NCBI GenBank assembly: GCA_030652115.1
Contig: JAUSBK010000007.1
Coordinates: forward strand, 372,001 to 436,000
Reading direction: 5' to 3'
DNA from: Coriobacteriia bacterium
GTDB lineage: Bacteria; Actinomycetota; Coriobacteriia; Anaerosomatales; Anaerosomataceae
Length of the DNA: 64,000 nucleotides
Each line of letters starts with the position of its first letter. The first letter of the stretch is position 1. Shown here one piece after another: positions 42,019-49,211 of this stretch. Both the position numbers and the translations under genes were made by a program. The notes below the pieces were generated by a model. The model was not told where the DNA came from. It did no database searches and saw nothing but the letters and a program-made list of their open reading frames with translations.

Positions 42019-42912
42019 CTACCTGATATCGAACTTCCGGAGTGGCTCCGGTCCGTGGATCGTTTGGCGTTCGATCGCGAGCAGCCCGTCGTCATTCGGC
42101 ACGACGTGCCAGCGAACGAGCTGGATCGCACCCTCGGCGATCTCGATAGCCGTCATGCTCGTGGGGTAGATGCAGCACCCTGTGTTGAAGTAGGGGAGCT
42201 CGGTGCGGCGCGGGAACTTGAACCGGTGCGTGTGGCCACAGATGAGCATCATGCGGTGCTTCTCGATCCACTTGTTGTAGTTTCTCTCGATCTTGTGCCG
42301 CTTCGTGACGTTCTTGGAGGGGCTGGTCGGATTCTGGAATCCGAAGGCGTGCATGAACCGCCACGTGTACTTCATGGAGAGCATCGTGATGAACCAGAAC
42401 TGGTCGTTGTAGAAGTCGCCCTGGTGTCCGTGTACCACGAGGATTCTCTGGCCGGTTCCGGTGTGCTCGAGAACGAGGGCCTCACGGGGCTCTATCCCCC
42501 GTAGCATCGGGTACGTCAGCTCGGTGTAGTCGTCGTAGTAGGTGAAGAAGTTGCGCTCAACGAATGCCGGGTCTCTGAGCTGGATGTCGTGGTTGCCGTA
42601 CAGCAGGATGAGACGCTCGTCGTCGTGGAAGCGCTGCACCGCATCGAAGGCTTCAGGATGGGCGTTCCTGATGTGTCTGAAATTCGGGTGCTCCCAGAGT
42701 TCGTCGCCATCACCGGCCTCGACGTACACGAAGCCATCCTCGTAGTAGTAGTCGAGGGCGTGCAGGTAGGCGTTCTGGTTCTTGATGAACTCGTCCGAGT
42801 GGCTGCCATCGCCGCGGTGGCAGTCGCTGATGATGACGTAGCGCGAGCTGTCATCGATCTGTGCGACCCGTGCATTCTTGCGGGCCTCGGTCAGACGCTG
42901 GTCCGTGCGCAC
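42019..42912 (-). CDS. Calcineurin-like metallophosphoesterase
   Basis: A protein of about 297 residues with the full set of two-metal motifs: VIISDCHRGD (D-x-H), VEAGDGDELWE (GD), LLYGNHDIQLRD (GNHD), VVHGHQGDFYND and ICGHTHRFKFP (GHTH). The arrangement resembles LpxH-like and YfcE-like hydrolases, but no lipid A genes occur here, so the substrate is unknown. The start is uncertain: GTG 42912 has GGGGG seven bases upstream, while ATG 42930 has none. The intergenic region to 43113 is a divergent promoter region. Confidence 0.82.
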   Translation of the reverse strand: MRTDQRLTEARKNARVAQIDDSSRYVIISDCHRGDGSHSDEFIKNQNAYLHALDYYYEDGFVYVEAGDGDELWEHPNFRHIRNAHPEAFDAVQRFHDDERLILLYGNHDIQLRDPAFVERNFFTYYDDYTELTYPMLRGIEPREALVLEHTGTGQRILVVHGHQGDFYNDQFWFITMLSMKYTWRFMHAFGFQNPTSPSKNVTKRHKIERNYNKWIEKHRMMLICGHTHRFKFPRRTELPYFNTGCCIYPTSMTAIEIAEGAIQLVRWHVVPNDDGLLAIERQTIHGPEPLRKFDIR

Positions 42913-43057
42913 CCAATCACCCCCTCGCATCACTCTACGGCGGTCGCGGCGTCTGCGCCAGGACGGCGGGCGCTGCATCAGGGCCGCCAGGCGGTCTATG
43001 GGTACATGCCCTAGTGGGTATCTATCGTGTGTCTTGTGCAATCTGTCACTAAGTGTC

Positions 43058-43069
43058 CATCGATGGATG
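43058..43069. promoter_or_regulatory. 12-bp perfect palindrome in a divergent intergenic region
   Basis: TCCATCGATGGA is a perfect palindrome between the metallophosphoesterase (minus) and the unknown gene at 43114 (plus). Its place in the shared upstream region makes an operator possible. Twelve-base palindromes can also arise by chance. Confidence 0.25.
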
Positions 43070-43113
43070 CCGATACAGGGACTGGGGGAACGACAGCACG
43101 CCGGAGGCGAGGA

Positions 43114-43515
43114 ATGGACGGCAAAGGTGCTCAAGGCGACGGACCTGGCTGGGAAGTCGATGCGGAGCTAACAGTGATGCACCTTCGCGACAAGGTGATC
43201 GACTGTCTGCTGTCGACCCACGGCGACTACTTTGCGCGTTCCCGCGCGGCTCTCGGGCTCGACAGTAGCGCGGCGGCGGTGCGTTCAACCGCCCAGGGTA
43301 TGGTCGCGCTTGCGTTCCAGTCGGTCGGCGGATCGTACGACGCGCCGACACTGCCTGTGCTGGCCAAGGTCGTGAACCTGCTCTCGGAGCGCGCGCTCGA
43401 CTGGGGTGCTGAGCCCGACTCCATCTTCCATTGCCACTGCGAACTCATGCAAGACGTTGGCAAACTGGAGCTGCTGCAGTCGTCCGAGTCAGACGCCATG
43501 CGGCGGAGGAACTGA
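43114..43515 (+). CDS. Conserved-looking protein of unknown function
   Basis: A 133-residue soluble protein that I do not recognise. It is mostly helical: VMHLRDKVIDCLLSTHGDYF, SRAALGLDSSAAAVRSTAQG and LAKVVNLLSERALDWGAEPD, with a possible metal or redox site in IFHCHCELMQ. ATG 43114 has GGAGGCGAGGA directly upstream, so it is clearly meant to be translated. It precedes the ABC-F gene by 66 bases but that gene appears to have its own promoter. Confidence 0.6.
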   Translation: MDGKGAQGDGPGWEVDAELTVMHLRDKVIDCLLSTHGDYFARSRAALGLDSSAAAVRSTAQGMVALAFQSVGGSYDAPTLPVLAKVVNLLSERALDWGAEPDSIFHCHCELMQDVGKLELLQSSESDAMRRRN

Positions 43516-43565
43516 TCACACACCGCGAATCCCGCTTCACCGGCTGCGGCTGTAGTCTCGGACCC

Positions 43566-43574
43566 TGCTAGACT
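43566..43574 (+). promoter_or_regulatory. Extended -10 promoter of the ABC-F gene, leaderless
   Basis: TGCTAGACT contains TAGACT (43569-43574) with the extended TG. It ends seven bases before the GTG at 43582, and no Shine-Dalgarno is present, so the mRNA probably starts at the start codon. No convincing -35 box is visible. Confidence 0.4.
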
Positions 43575-43581
43575 GTTTCGC

Positions 43582-45582
43582 GTGATCATTACTGTCGACC
43601 ATGTAACCAGATCCATCGGGGAGCGCGTCCTGTTTGCGGACGCGTTCCTTCGCGTGGGTGCGCGCGACCGCGTTGCGCTGGTTGGCGCCAACGGCACCGG
43701 CAAGACGACGCTGCTCGAGGTGATCGCGGGCAACCAGGAGCCTGACGAGGGCTCGGTCATTCGCGCCAAGGGCGCAACGGTGGGCTATCTGCGTCAGGAG
43801 GCCATCGAGATGGCCGGACGCAGCGTTCTCGATGAGGTGCTCTCCGAGGCGGCCGGCGTCCGCGGGCTCGAGCACCGCATCGCGATGCTCGCCGAGGAGC
43901 TCGAGACGGCCGAGGCTGAGCAGGCCGAGGTGTTGCTCGCCGAATACGGTCGGCTGCAGGAGCGCTTCGAGCACCTCGGCGGGTACACAGTGGATGCTGA
44001 GGCGCGCTCGGTGCTGACCGGCCTCGGCTTCAAGGAGCGCGATCTGGGGCGTGACGTGGCCGAGCTCTCGGGCGGGTGGCTCATGCGCGTGGCGCTCGCG
44101 AAGCTGCTGCTCGTGGAGCCTGACGTGCTGCTCCTCGACGAGCCGACCAACCATCTCGATCTTGAGAGCGTGACCTGGCTCGAAGGGTTCTTGAAAAGCT
44201 ACGAGGGAGCGGTCCTCCTCGTGAGTCACGATCGCTCCTTCATGGACGCGCTTGTCGACCGGGTGGCCGAGCTGGAGCGGCGGCGACTCTCCGTCTATCA
44301 CGGCACCTACTCGGAGTATGAGGCGCAGAAGGTCGGCGACCAGGAGCGGCTGGAGACGGCCAAGAAGCAGCAGGACCGCCACATCGAGCAACAGGAGCGC
44401 TTCATCGAGCGCTTCCGCTACAAGAACACCAAGGCGAAGGCCGTACAGAGCCGCATCAAGGCCCTCGACCGCGTGGAACGCATAGAGCTTCCCGAGGCGC
44501 GTCAGAAGGTCAGGTTCGCGTTCCCGCAGCCCGAGCGGACCGGCGATGAGGTGATCCGGCTCGACCACGTCGCCAAAGCCTACGGCGAGAACGTGGTCTA
44601 CCGCGACCTCTCGCTGGCGCTCTACCGGGGCGATAAGGTGGCCCTCGTGGGGCCGAACGGGGCGGGGAAGTCCACACTCCTGCGGATGCTTGCAGGCGAG
44701 CTCGCTGCCGACACGGGGTCGCGCGCCCTCGGCCAGAAGGTCACGGTCGCGTACTTCGCGCAGCACCAGCTCGAGGCGCTCGGACTGCGTAACACGGTGC
44801 TTGACGAGCTGCTCACCGCCGCACCCGATTGGACGCAACAACAGGCGCGCACGCTCCTCGGCACGTTCCTGTTCCACGGTGACGACGTGAAGAAGCTGGT
44901 GCGCGTGCTTTCGGGCGGTGAGCGCGCGCGGCTGGCGCTCGCAAAGATGTTGGTGCGCCCGGCTTCGCTGCTCTGTCTCGACGAGCCGACGAACCATCTC
45001 GACATCCAGGGCCGTGACGTTCTTGAGACTGCGCTCAGGCAGTACACGGGCACGCTGGCGCTGATCACCCACGATCGGCACCTCATCCGCGGGGTCTGCA
45101 ATCGCATCGCAGACGTGCGCGGCGGCGGGGTCACGATCTACGAGGGCGATTACGAGTACTACGCGTACAAGCGCGCCGAGCTCGAGGGAACTCGTGTGCC
45201 GACTGGCGGTGGCGGACGGGGCAGCCTCGGCAAGGCGACCGAGGCCACGGCGAGTCGTGCGGCGGATTCAGACGAGCCGCGCGAGCGGAGGAGCAAGGAT
45301 GCCAAACGAGCCGAGGCCGAGACGCGCAACCGCCTCTACCGTGGGACGAAGGATGCGAAGCGTCGGTTGGCCTCGGTCGACCGGGAGCTCTCCACGGTGA
45401 ACGTCCGTCACGAGGAGTTGCTTGCAGTTCTGGCCGACACCGCGCTTTACGAGGACAAGGAACGCTTCACGGCGGCGATGGAGGAGTATGCTTCAGTCAA
45501 GGGTCGCCTCGCGGCGCTCGAGGCGGAGTGGCTCGATCTCTCCGAACGCATCGAGGCTCTACAAGCCGGAGGTCCGGAATGA
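43582..45582 (+). CDS. ABC-F family ATPase (ribosome-associated)
   Basis: A 666-residue soluble protein with two ABC domains and no membrane segment. Domain 1: Walker [10 protein letters not shown], signature [15 protein letters not shown], Walker [12 protein letters not shown]. The linker after it ([40 protein letters not shown]) is the ABC-F P-site tRNA interaction motif. Domain 2: [25 protein letters not shown] and [11 protein letters not shown]. The C-terminal 110 residues are a charged coiled coil. It likely acts on stalled ribosomes (Uup, EttA or resistance-type); the subtype is not clear. GTG 43582 is the start. Confidence 0.9.
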   Translation: MIITVDHVTRSIGERVLFADAFLRVGARDRVALVGANGTGKTTLLEVIAGNQEPDEGSVIRAKGATVGYLRQEAIEMAGRSVLDEVLSEAAGVRGLEHRIAMLAEELETAEAEQAEVLLAEYGRLQERFEHLGGYTVDAEARSVLTGLGFKERDLGRDVAELSGGWLMRVALAKLLLVEPDVLLLDEPTNHLDLESVTWLEGFLKSYEGAVLLVSHDRSFMDALVDRVAELERRRLSVYHGTYSEYEAQKVGDQERLETAKKQQDRHIEQQERFIERFRYKNTKAKAVQSRIKALDRVERIELPEARQKVRFAFPQPERTGDEVIRLDHVAKAYGENVVYRDLSLALYRGDKVALVGPNGAGKSTLLRMLAGELAADTGSRALGQKVTVAYFAQHQLEALGLRNTVLDELLTAAPDWTQQQARTLLGTFLFHGDDVKKLVRVLSGGERARLALAKMLVRPASLLCLDEPTNHLDIQGRDVLETALRQYTGTLALITHDRHLIRGVCNRIADVRGGGVTIYEGDYEYYAYKRAELEGTRVPTGGGGRGSLGKATEATASRAADSDEPRERRSKDAKRAEAETRNRLYRGTKDAKRRLASVDRELSTVNVRHEELLAVLADTALYEDKERFTAAMEEYASVKGRLAALEAEWLDLSERIEALQAGGPE

Positions 45583-45600
45583 TTGTAACAATGTTTACAA
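45583..45600 (+). promoter_or_regulatory. Rex-like operator overlapping the nuo promoter
   Basis: TTGTAACAATGTTTACAA is an inverted repeat with half-sites TTGTAAC and TTTACAA around four bases, the same 7-4-7 layout as the NADH-sensing repressor Rex site (TTGTGAA-N4-TTCACAA). It starts right after the ABC-F stop and covers the -35 box of the promoter at 45594-45623, where a repressor would block polymerase. nuo operons are known Rex targets in Streptomyces. Assignment to Rex is inferred; the rex gene is not in the window. Confidence 0.55.
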
Positions 45601-45623
45601 ACTATGGGCCGGTCTGATATAAG
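45594..45623 (+). promoter_or_regulatory. Promoter of the nuo operon
   Basis: TTTACA (45594-45599) and TATAAG (45618-45623) with an 18-base spacer resemble a vegetative sigma promoter. The start codon of nuoA is about 100 bases downstream, leaving an untranslated leader in which I see no clear riboswitch. The -35 box lies in the Rex-like palindrome. Confidence 0.5.
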
Positions 45624-45726
45624 GCTACGGAGGCAGAAGCGTGAGGCGGTGCTTCTGCGCCGTGTGGACTGGTTGGGAGTCGCGTCGCGCTGTTCGTACA
45701 CTACGGAATGGTACTGGGGGTGAGCG

Positions 45727-46089
45727 GTGACTTCGAGTGAGACCCTTTTGTTCGTAGTCGGGCTCGCCGCCGGCCCGGTGCTGTTCCTGCTGGTCATGCT
45801 GGGGGCAAACTCGCTGCTAGCGCCCAAGCGCCCAAGCGAGCTCAAGGGCAGTGCGTACGAATGCGGCATCCCGCAGGCCGGATCCCCGTGGCGGGGGGTC
45901 AACATCCGCTTCTCCACCATCGCGCTCCTGTTCGTGATCTTCGACGCCGAGACGGTGCTTCTGTTCGCCGTGGCGTCCAGAGTGCGCGGCTCTCTCACGG
46001 GTGCGGTCGAGGTCGGAGCATTTGCGGCATTCCTCGCACTCGGCCTCTTCTACGCCTGGAAGAAGGGGGCGCTGAAGTGGCCGGCATAG
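45727..46089 (+). CDS. nuoA: NADH-quinone oxidoreductase subunit A
   Basis: A 120-residue membrane subunit with three helices. The conserved loop KGSAYECGIPQAGSPWRGVN contains the invariant Glu-Cys-Gly of NuoA; the second helix RFSTIALLFVIFDAETVLLF has the conserved acidic pair. GTG 45727 follows GGGGGTGAG. It is the first gene of the complex I operon and overlaps nuoB by 13 bases. Confidence 0.95.
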   Translation: MTSSETLLFVVGLAAGPVLFLLVMLGANSLLAPKRPSELKGSAYECGIPQAGSPWRGVNIRFSTIALLFVIFDAETVLLFAVASRVRGSLTGAVEVGAFAAFLALGLFYAWKKGALKWPA

Positions 46090-46652
46090 ACGACGTGGCC
46101 AAGGCACTCGAGCGTGTCCCCGGCGGCGGGATCATCCTCACGAGCATCGACGCTATCGCCGATTGGGCTCGCGGGTACTCGCTGTGGATGATGCCGATGG
46201 GAACCGCGTGCTGCGCGATGGAGCTCATCGCAGCGTCGTTCTCGAAGTTCGACTTCGACCGCCATGGCTCCATCCCGCGTCCGGACCCCCGGCACACCGA
46301 CGTGATGGTTGTGGCCGGCACGATCACCCACAAGATGGCGCCGTCGGTTAAGCTCCTGTGGGCGCAGATGCCAGAGCCGAAGTGGTGTATCGCGATGGGG
46401 AACTGCGCGATCTCCGGCGGCATCTTCTACTACGATACCTACTCTGTCGTGCGCGGCGTGGACGAGTTCCTGCCGGTGGACGTCTACATCGCCGGATGTC
46501 CGCCGCGGCCGGAGGCCTTGCAGGACGCGATCCTGCGCCTACGCGAGAAGGTCCGTGCGGAGTCCGTCTCGCCCGGACGTGCTCGCGAGATCGAGTCGAT
46601 CCTCCCACTGCCCTCAGATGCCCCGCGCGGCTCGGCCGGTGACGACGAGTGA
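46077..46652 (+). CDS. nuoB: NADH-quinone oxidoreductase subunit B (cluster N2)
   Basis: A 191-residue peripheral subunit that binds the terminal [4Fe-4S] cluster N2. The four ligands are the tandem C45-C46 in MGTACCAMELIAAS, C110 in MGNCAISGG and C141 in YIAGCPPRPEAL. GTG 46077 lies inside the end of nuoA. The C-terminal 30 residues are variable. It passes electrons to the quinone. Confidence 0.95.
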   Translation: MAGIDDVAKALERVPGGGIILTSIDAIADWARGYSLWMMPMGTACCAMELIAASFSKFDFDRHGSIPRPDPRHTDVMVVAGTITHKMAPSVKLLWAQMPEPKWCIAMGNCAISGGIFYYDTYSVVRGVDEFLPVDVYIAGCPPRPEALQDAILRLREKVRAESVSPGRAREIESILPLPSDAPRGSAGDDE

Positions 46653-47110
46653 ACATCAACGAGCTTCGGGAGCATCTCTGCGAGTCCTACCCGGACCTGT
46701 GCCCGCTGTTCTCGGTGGAGTTCGGCGACGGCGTGATGCAGGTTGCGTCGTCCGGTCTCCATGAGGCTGCAGCTGACCTTAAGGCGCTCGGATTCGACAT
46801 GCTCGGCATGGTCACTGCAGTCGATTTCGGCGAGGAGTTCGAGCTCATCTATCGTCTCCGGTCGCGGGAAATGCGCGTGGGCATGATCGTGCGTACCCGC
46901 GCGCCGCGCGATAATCCCGCGGTTGCCAGCGTCACGGACCTGTGGCCCGCTGCGAACTGGCACGAGCGCGAAGTCTACGACCTGTTCGGTATCACCTTCG
47001 AGGGCCATCCGGACCTTCGGCGCATACTGCTGCCCGATGACTGGGTCGGCCACCCGCTCCGCAAGGACTACGAGGATCCGGGGATCATCAGGAGGCCTGA
47101 CTACCTGTGA
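46649..47110 (+). CDS. nuoC: NADH-quinone oxidoreductase subunit C
   Basis: A 153-residue subunit of the 30-kDa family. The signature is WHEREVYDLFGITFEGHPDL followed by RRILLPDDWVGHPLRKDY. GTG 46649 overlaps nuoB by four bases. It is separate from NuoD here, unlike the CD fusion of enterobacteria. It forms the connecting part of the peripheral arm. Confidence 0.95.
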   Translation: MNINELREHLCESYPDLCPLFSVEFGDGVMQVASSGLHEAAADLKALGFDMLGMVTAVDFGEEFELIYRLRSREMRVGMIVRTRAPRDNPAVASVTDLWPAANWHEREVYDLFGITFEGHPDLRRILLPDDWVGHPLRKDYEDPGIIRRPDYL

Positions 47111-48267
47111 CCGAGCCCCGAGACATCGACATGGAGCTCGAGACGCCGGTTGCCGTCACAGACGAGAGCGGACACCTCGTCGTGAACATCGGTCCCTCGC
47201 ACCCTTCCACTCACGGGGTCTGCCGCGTGCTCGTGGAGCTCGACGGCGAGATCGTGGTGAAGGCGGAGCCCATCATCGGGCACCTGCACCGCGGCATCGA
47301 GAAGATGGCCGAGAACCGCACGTACCTGCAGGTCGTGCCGCTCACGGACCGGCTGGACTACGTCGGCTCGATGTACGCGAACTGGGCGTACTGCCGGGCG
47401 GTAGAGCGCCTGGCCGGCATCCGCGTGCCTGAGCGTGCCGAGTACATCCGCGTGATCGTCTGCGAGCTGCAGCGCATCGCCAGCCACATGATGGCGATCG
47501 GCCCGGCCGGCGCAGACACGGGCGCCACCAGCGCCTTCATGTACACGTTCTGGCAGCGCGAGATGGTGGTCGACCTGTTCGAGGCGCTGTGCGGCGCACG
47601 GCTTACCTACAACTATGTGCGCCCCGGTGGCGTCGCCTCCGATCTGCCCGAAGGCTGGGTCGAGCGGTGTCGCGCGTTCATCGCGCAGCACCCAGCGGCG
47701 ATGCTCGAGATCGACCGGTTCCTGTTCGGCAACGTCATCTTCCGCGCTCGTACCAAGGGCATCGGCGTGCTTGCTGCCGCCGATGCCGTGGCCTGGGGCG
47801 CGACCGGTCCGGTCGCCCGCGGCTCGGGGGTCTCGTGGGATCTTCGCCGCGATGACCCGTACTCCGTCTACCCGCGCTTCGACTTCGACGTCCCGGTGGG
47901 TTCGCGCGGCGATTCCTACGACAGGGCTCGTGTGCGCGTTTACGAGGCGGTGGAGTCCTGCCGGATCATCGGTCAGGCCCTGGACGGGCTCGCCGAGTTC
48001 AAGCCTGGTGACATCAAGGCCGAGGCGATGCCGCGCCTTCTGGCGCCGCCGCCGGGCGACGCCTACGACCACATCGAAAGCGCCCGAGGGTCCCTCGGCG
48101 TGTACCTCGTGAGCGACGGCAGCGTTCGGCCGTACCGCATGAAGGTGCGTTCGCCCGCTTTCTGCAATCTCGCCCTGCTTCCCCTCGTTGCCGAGGGCCA
48201 CACGCTCTCGGACCTCGTGGTCATCCTTGGATCCCTCGACCCTGTGTTCGGGGAGGTGGACCGGTGA
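47107..48267 (+). CDS. nuoD: NADH-quinone oxidoreductase subunit D (49-kDa, quinone site)
   Basis: A 386-residue subunit with the quinone-site hairpin NIGPSHPSTHGVCRVLVELD, HLHRGIEKMAENRTYLQVVP, the conserved ERAEYIRVIVCELQRIASHM and the C-terminal GSLDPVFGEVDR. It is related to the large subunit of NiFe hydrogenases but has lost the nickel cysteines. GTG 47107 overlaps nuoC by four bases. Confidence 0.96.
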   Translation: MTEPRDIDMELETPVAVTDESGHLVVNIGPSHPSTHGVCRVLVELDGEIVVKAEPIIGHLHRGIEKMAENRTYLQVVPLTDRLDYVGSMYANWAYCRAVERLAGIRVPERAEYIRVIVCELQRIASHMMAIGPAGADTGATSAFMYTFWQREMVVDLFEALCGARLTYNYVRPGGVASDLPEGWVERCRAFIAQHPAAMLEIDRFLFGNVIFRARTKGIGVLAAADAVAWGATGPVARGSGVSWDLRRDDPYSVYPRFDFDVPVGSRGDSYDRARVRVYEAVESCRIIGQALDGLAEFKPGDIKAEAMPRLLAPPPGDAYDHIESARGSLGVYLVSDGSVRPYRMKVRSPAFCNLALLPLVAEGHTLSDLVVILGSLDPVFGEVDR

Positions 48268-49211
48268 CCTTTGTGTGGGGACTCCTCTGGGGCCTTGGCG
48301 CGGTGATGCTGATCGCCGGTGGCGCGGTCATCGGCGTGTGGTGGGAGCGCAAGGTCGCCGGACGTATCCAGCTGCGCTACGGCCCGCAGCAGATCGGCCC
48401 CGCGGGCTCACTGCAAATGATCGCCGACGTGCCCAAGCTGCTCTTCAAGGAGGACATCGTCCCCGATGGGGCGGACAAGCCGGTCTTCCGCTATGCGCCG
48501 CTTGCCGTTTTTGCGCCGATTGCGATGGGCGCCGCGGTCATACCGTTCTGGGCTGGGTGGGCGCCGTTCGATTCGTCGGTGGGCATGCTGTTCTTCCTCG
48601 CTGTCCCTGCCATCGGCGTCATCGGCATACTGCTTTCGGCCTGGGGGTCGCACAACACGCTGTCGACCATCGGTGGTCTGCGCGCCGCCGCGCAGATGAT
48701 CTCCTACGAGGTGCCACGCTCGCTCTCGGTGCTCTCCGTGGTGATCCTGGCGGGTTCGATGCGGCCGATCGAGGTCATGGACGCGTGGCGCTGGTGGTGG
48801 GTGCCGCTCACCTTCGTGGGGTTCCTCATCTACTTCATCGCGTCGATCGCCGAGATGAACCGCGGTCCGTTCGACTTGCCGGAAGCGGAGTCTGAGATCG
48901 TTGCCGGCTACTTCGCCGACTACTCGGGCTTTCGCTGGGCGATCTTCATGATGGGCGAGTACGGAGCGATGATCGTCGCGTCACTGTTTGGAGCGGCGGT
49001 CTTCCTGGGCGGCTTCCGCTGGCTGCCGGGCGTTGGCGGACTCGCGGTCTTCATCCTGCTCGCTTCGCTCCTGATTACCGCAGTGATGTGGATCAAGTGG
49101 ACGTTCCCGCGCTTCCGGCAGGACCATCTGATGACGTTCTGCTGGACGGTGCTGACGCCGCTCGCGCTGCTCCAACTCGTGGTGGCGGGGGTGGTCTCGC
49201 TATGGCTGTGA
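48264..49211 (+). CDS. nuoH: NADH-quinone oxidoreductase subunit H
   Basis: A 315-residue membrane subunit with eight helices that builds the quinone chamber with NuoB and NuoD. Conserved loops are WWERKVAGRIQLRYGPQQIG, AAAQMISYEVPRSLSVLSVV and IAEMNRGPFDLPEAESEIVA followed by GYFADYSGFRWAIFMMGEY. The 4-base overlap with nuoD and 10-base overlap with the next gene show tight coupling. Confidence 0.95.
   Translation: MTFVWGLLWGLGAVMLIAGGAVIGVWWERKVAGRIQLRYGPQQIGPAGSLQMIADVPKLLFKEDIVPDGADKPVFRYAPLAVFAPIAMGAAVIPFWAGWAPFDSSVGMLFFLAVPAIGVIGILLSAWGSHNTLSTIGGLRAAAQMISYEVPRSLSVLSVVILAGSMRPIEVMDAWRWWWVPLTFVGFLIYFIASIAEMNRGPFDLPEAESEIVAGYFADYSGFRWAIFMMGEYGAMIVASLFGAAVFLGGFRWLPGVGGLAVFILLASLLITAVMWIKWTFPRFRQDHLMTFCWTVLTPLALLQLVVAGVVSLWL

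Noticed and set aside
45624-45726. A riboswitch in the nuo leader
   Set aside because: About 100 bases of leader exist, but I see no conserved aptamer pattern or competing terminator.
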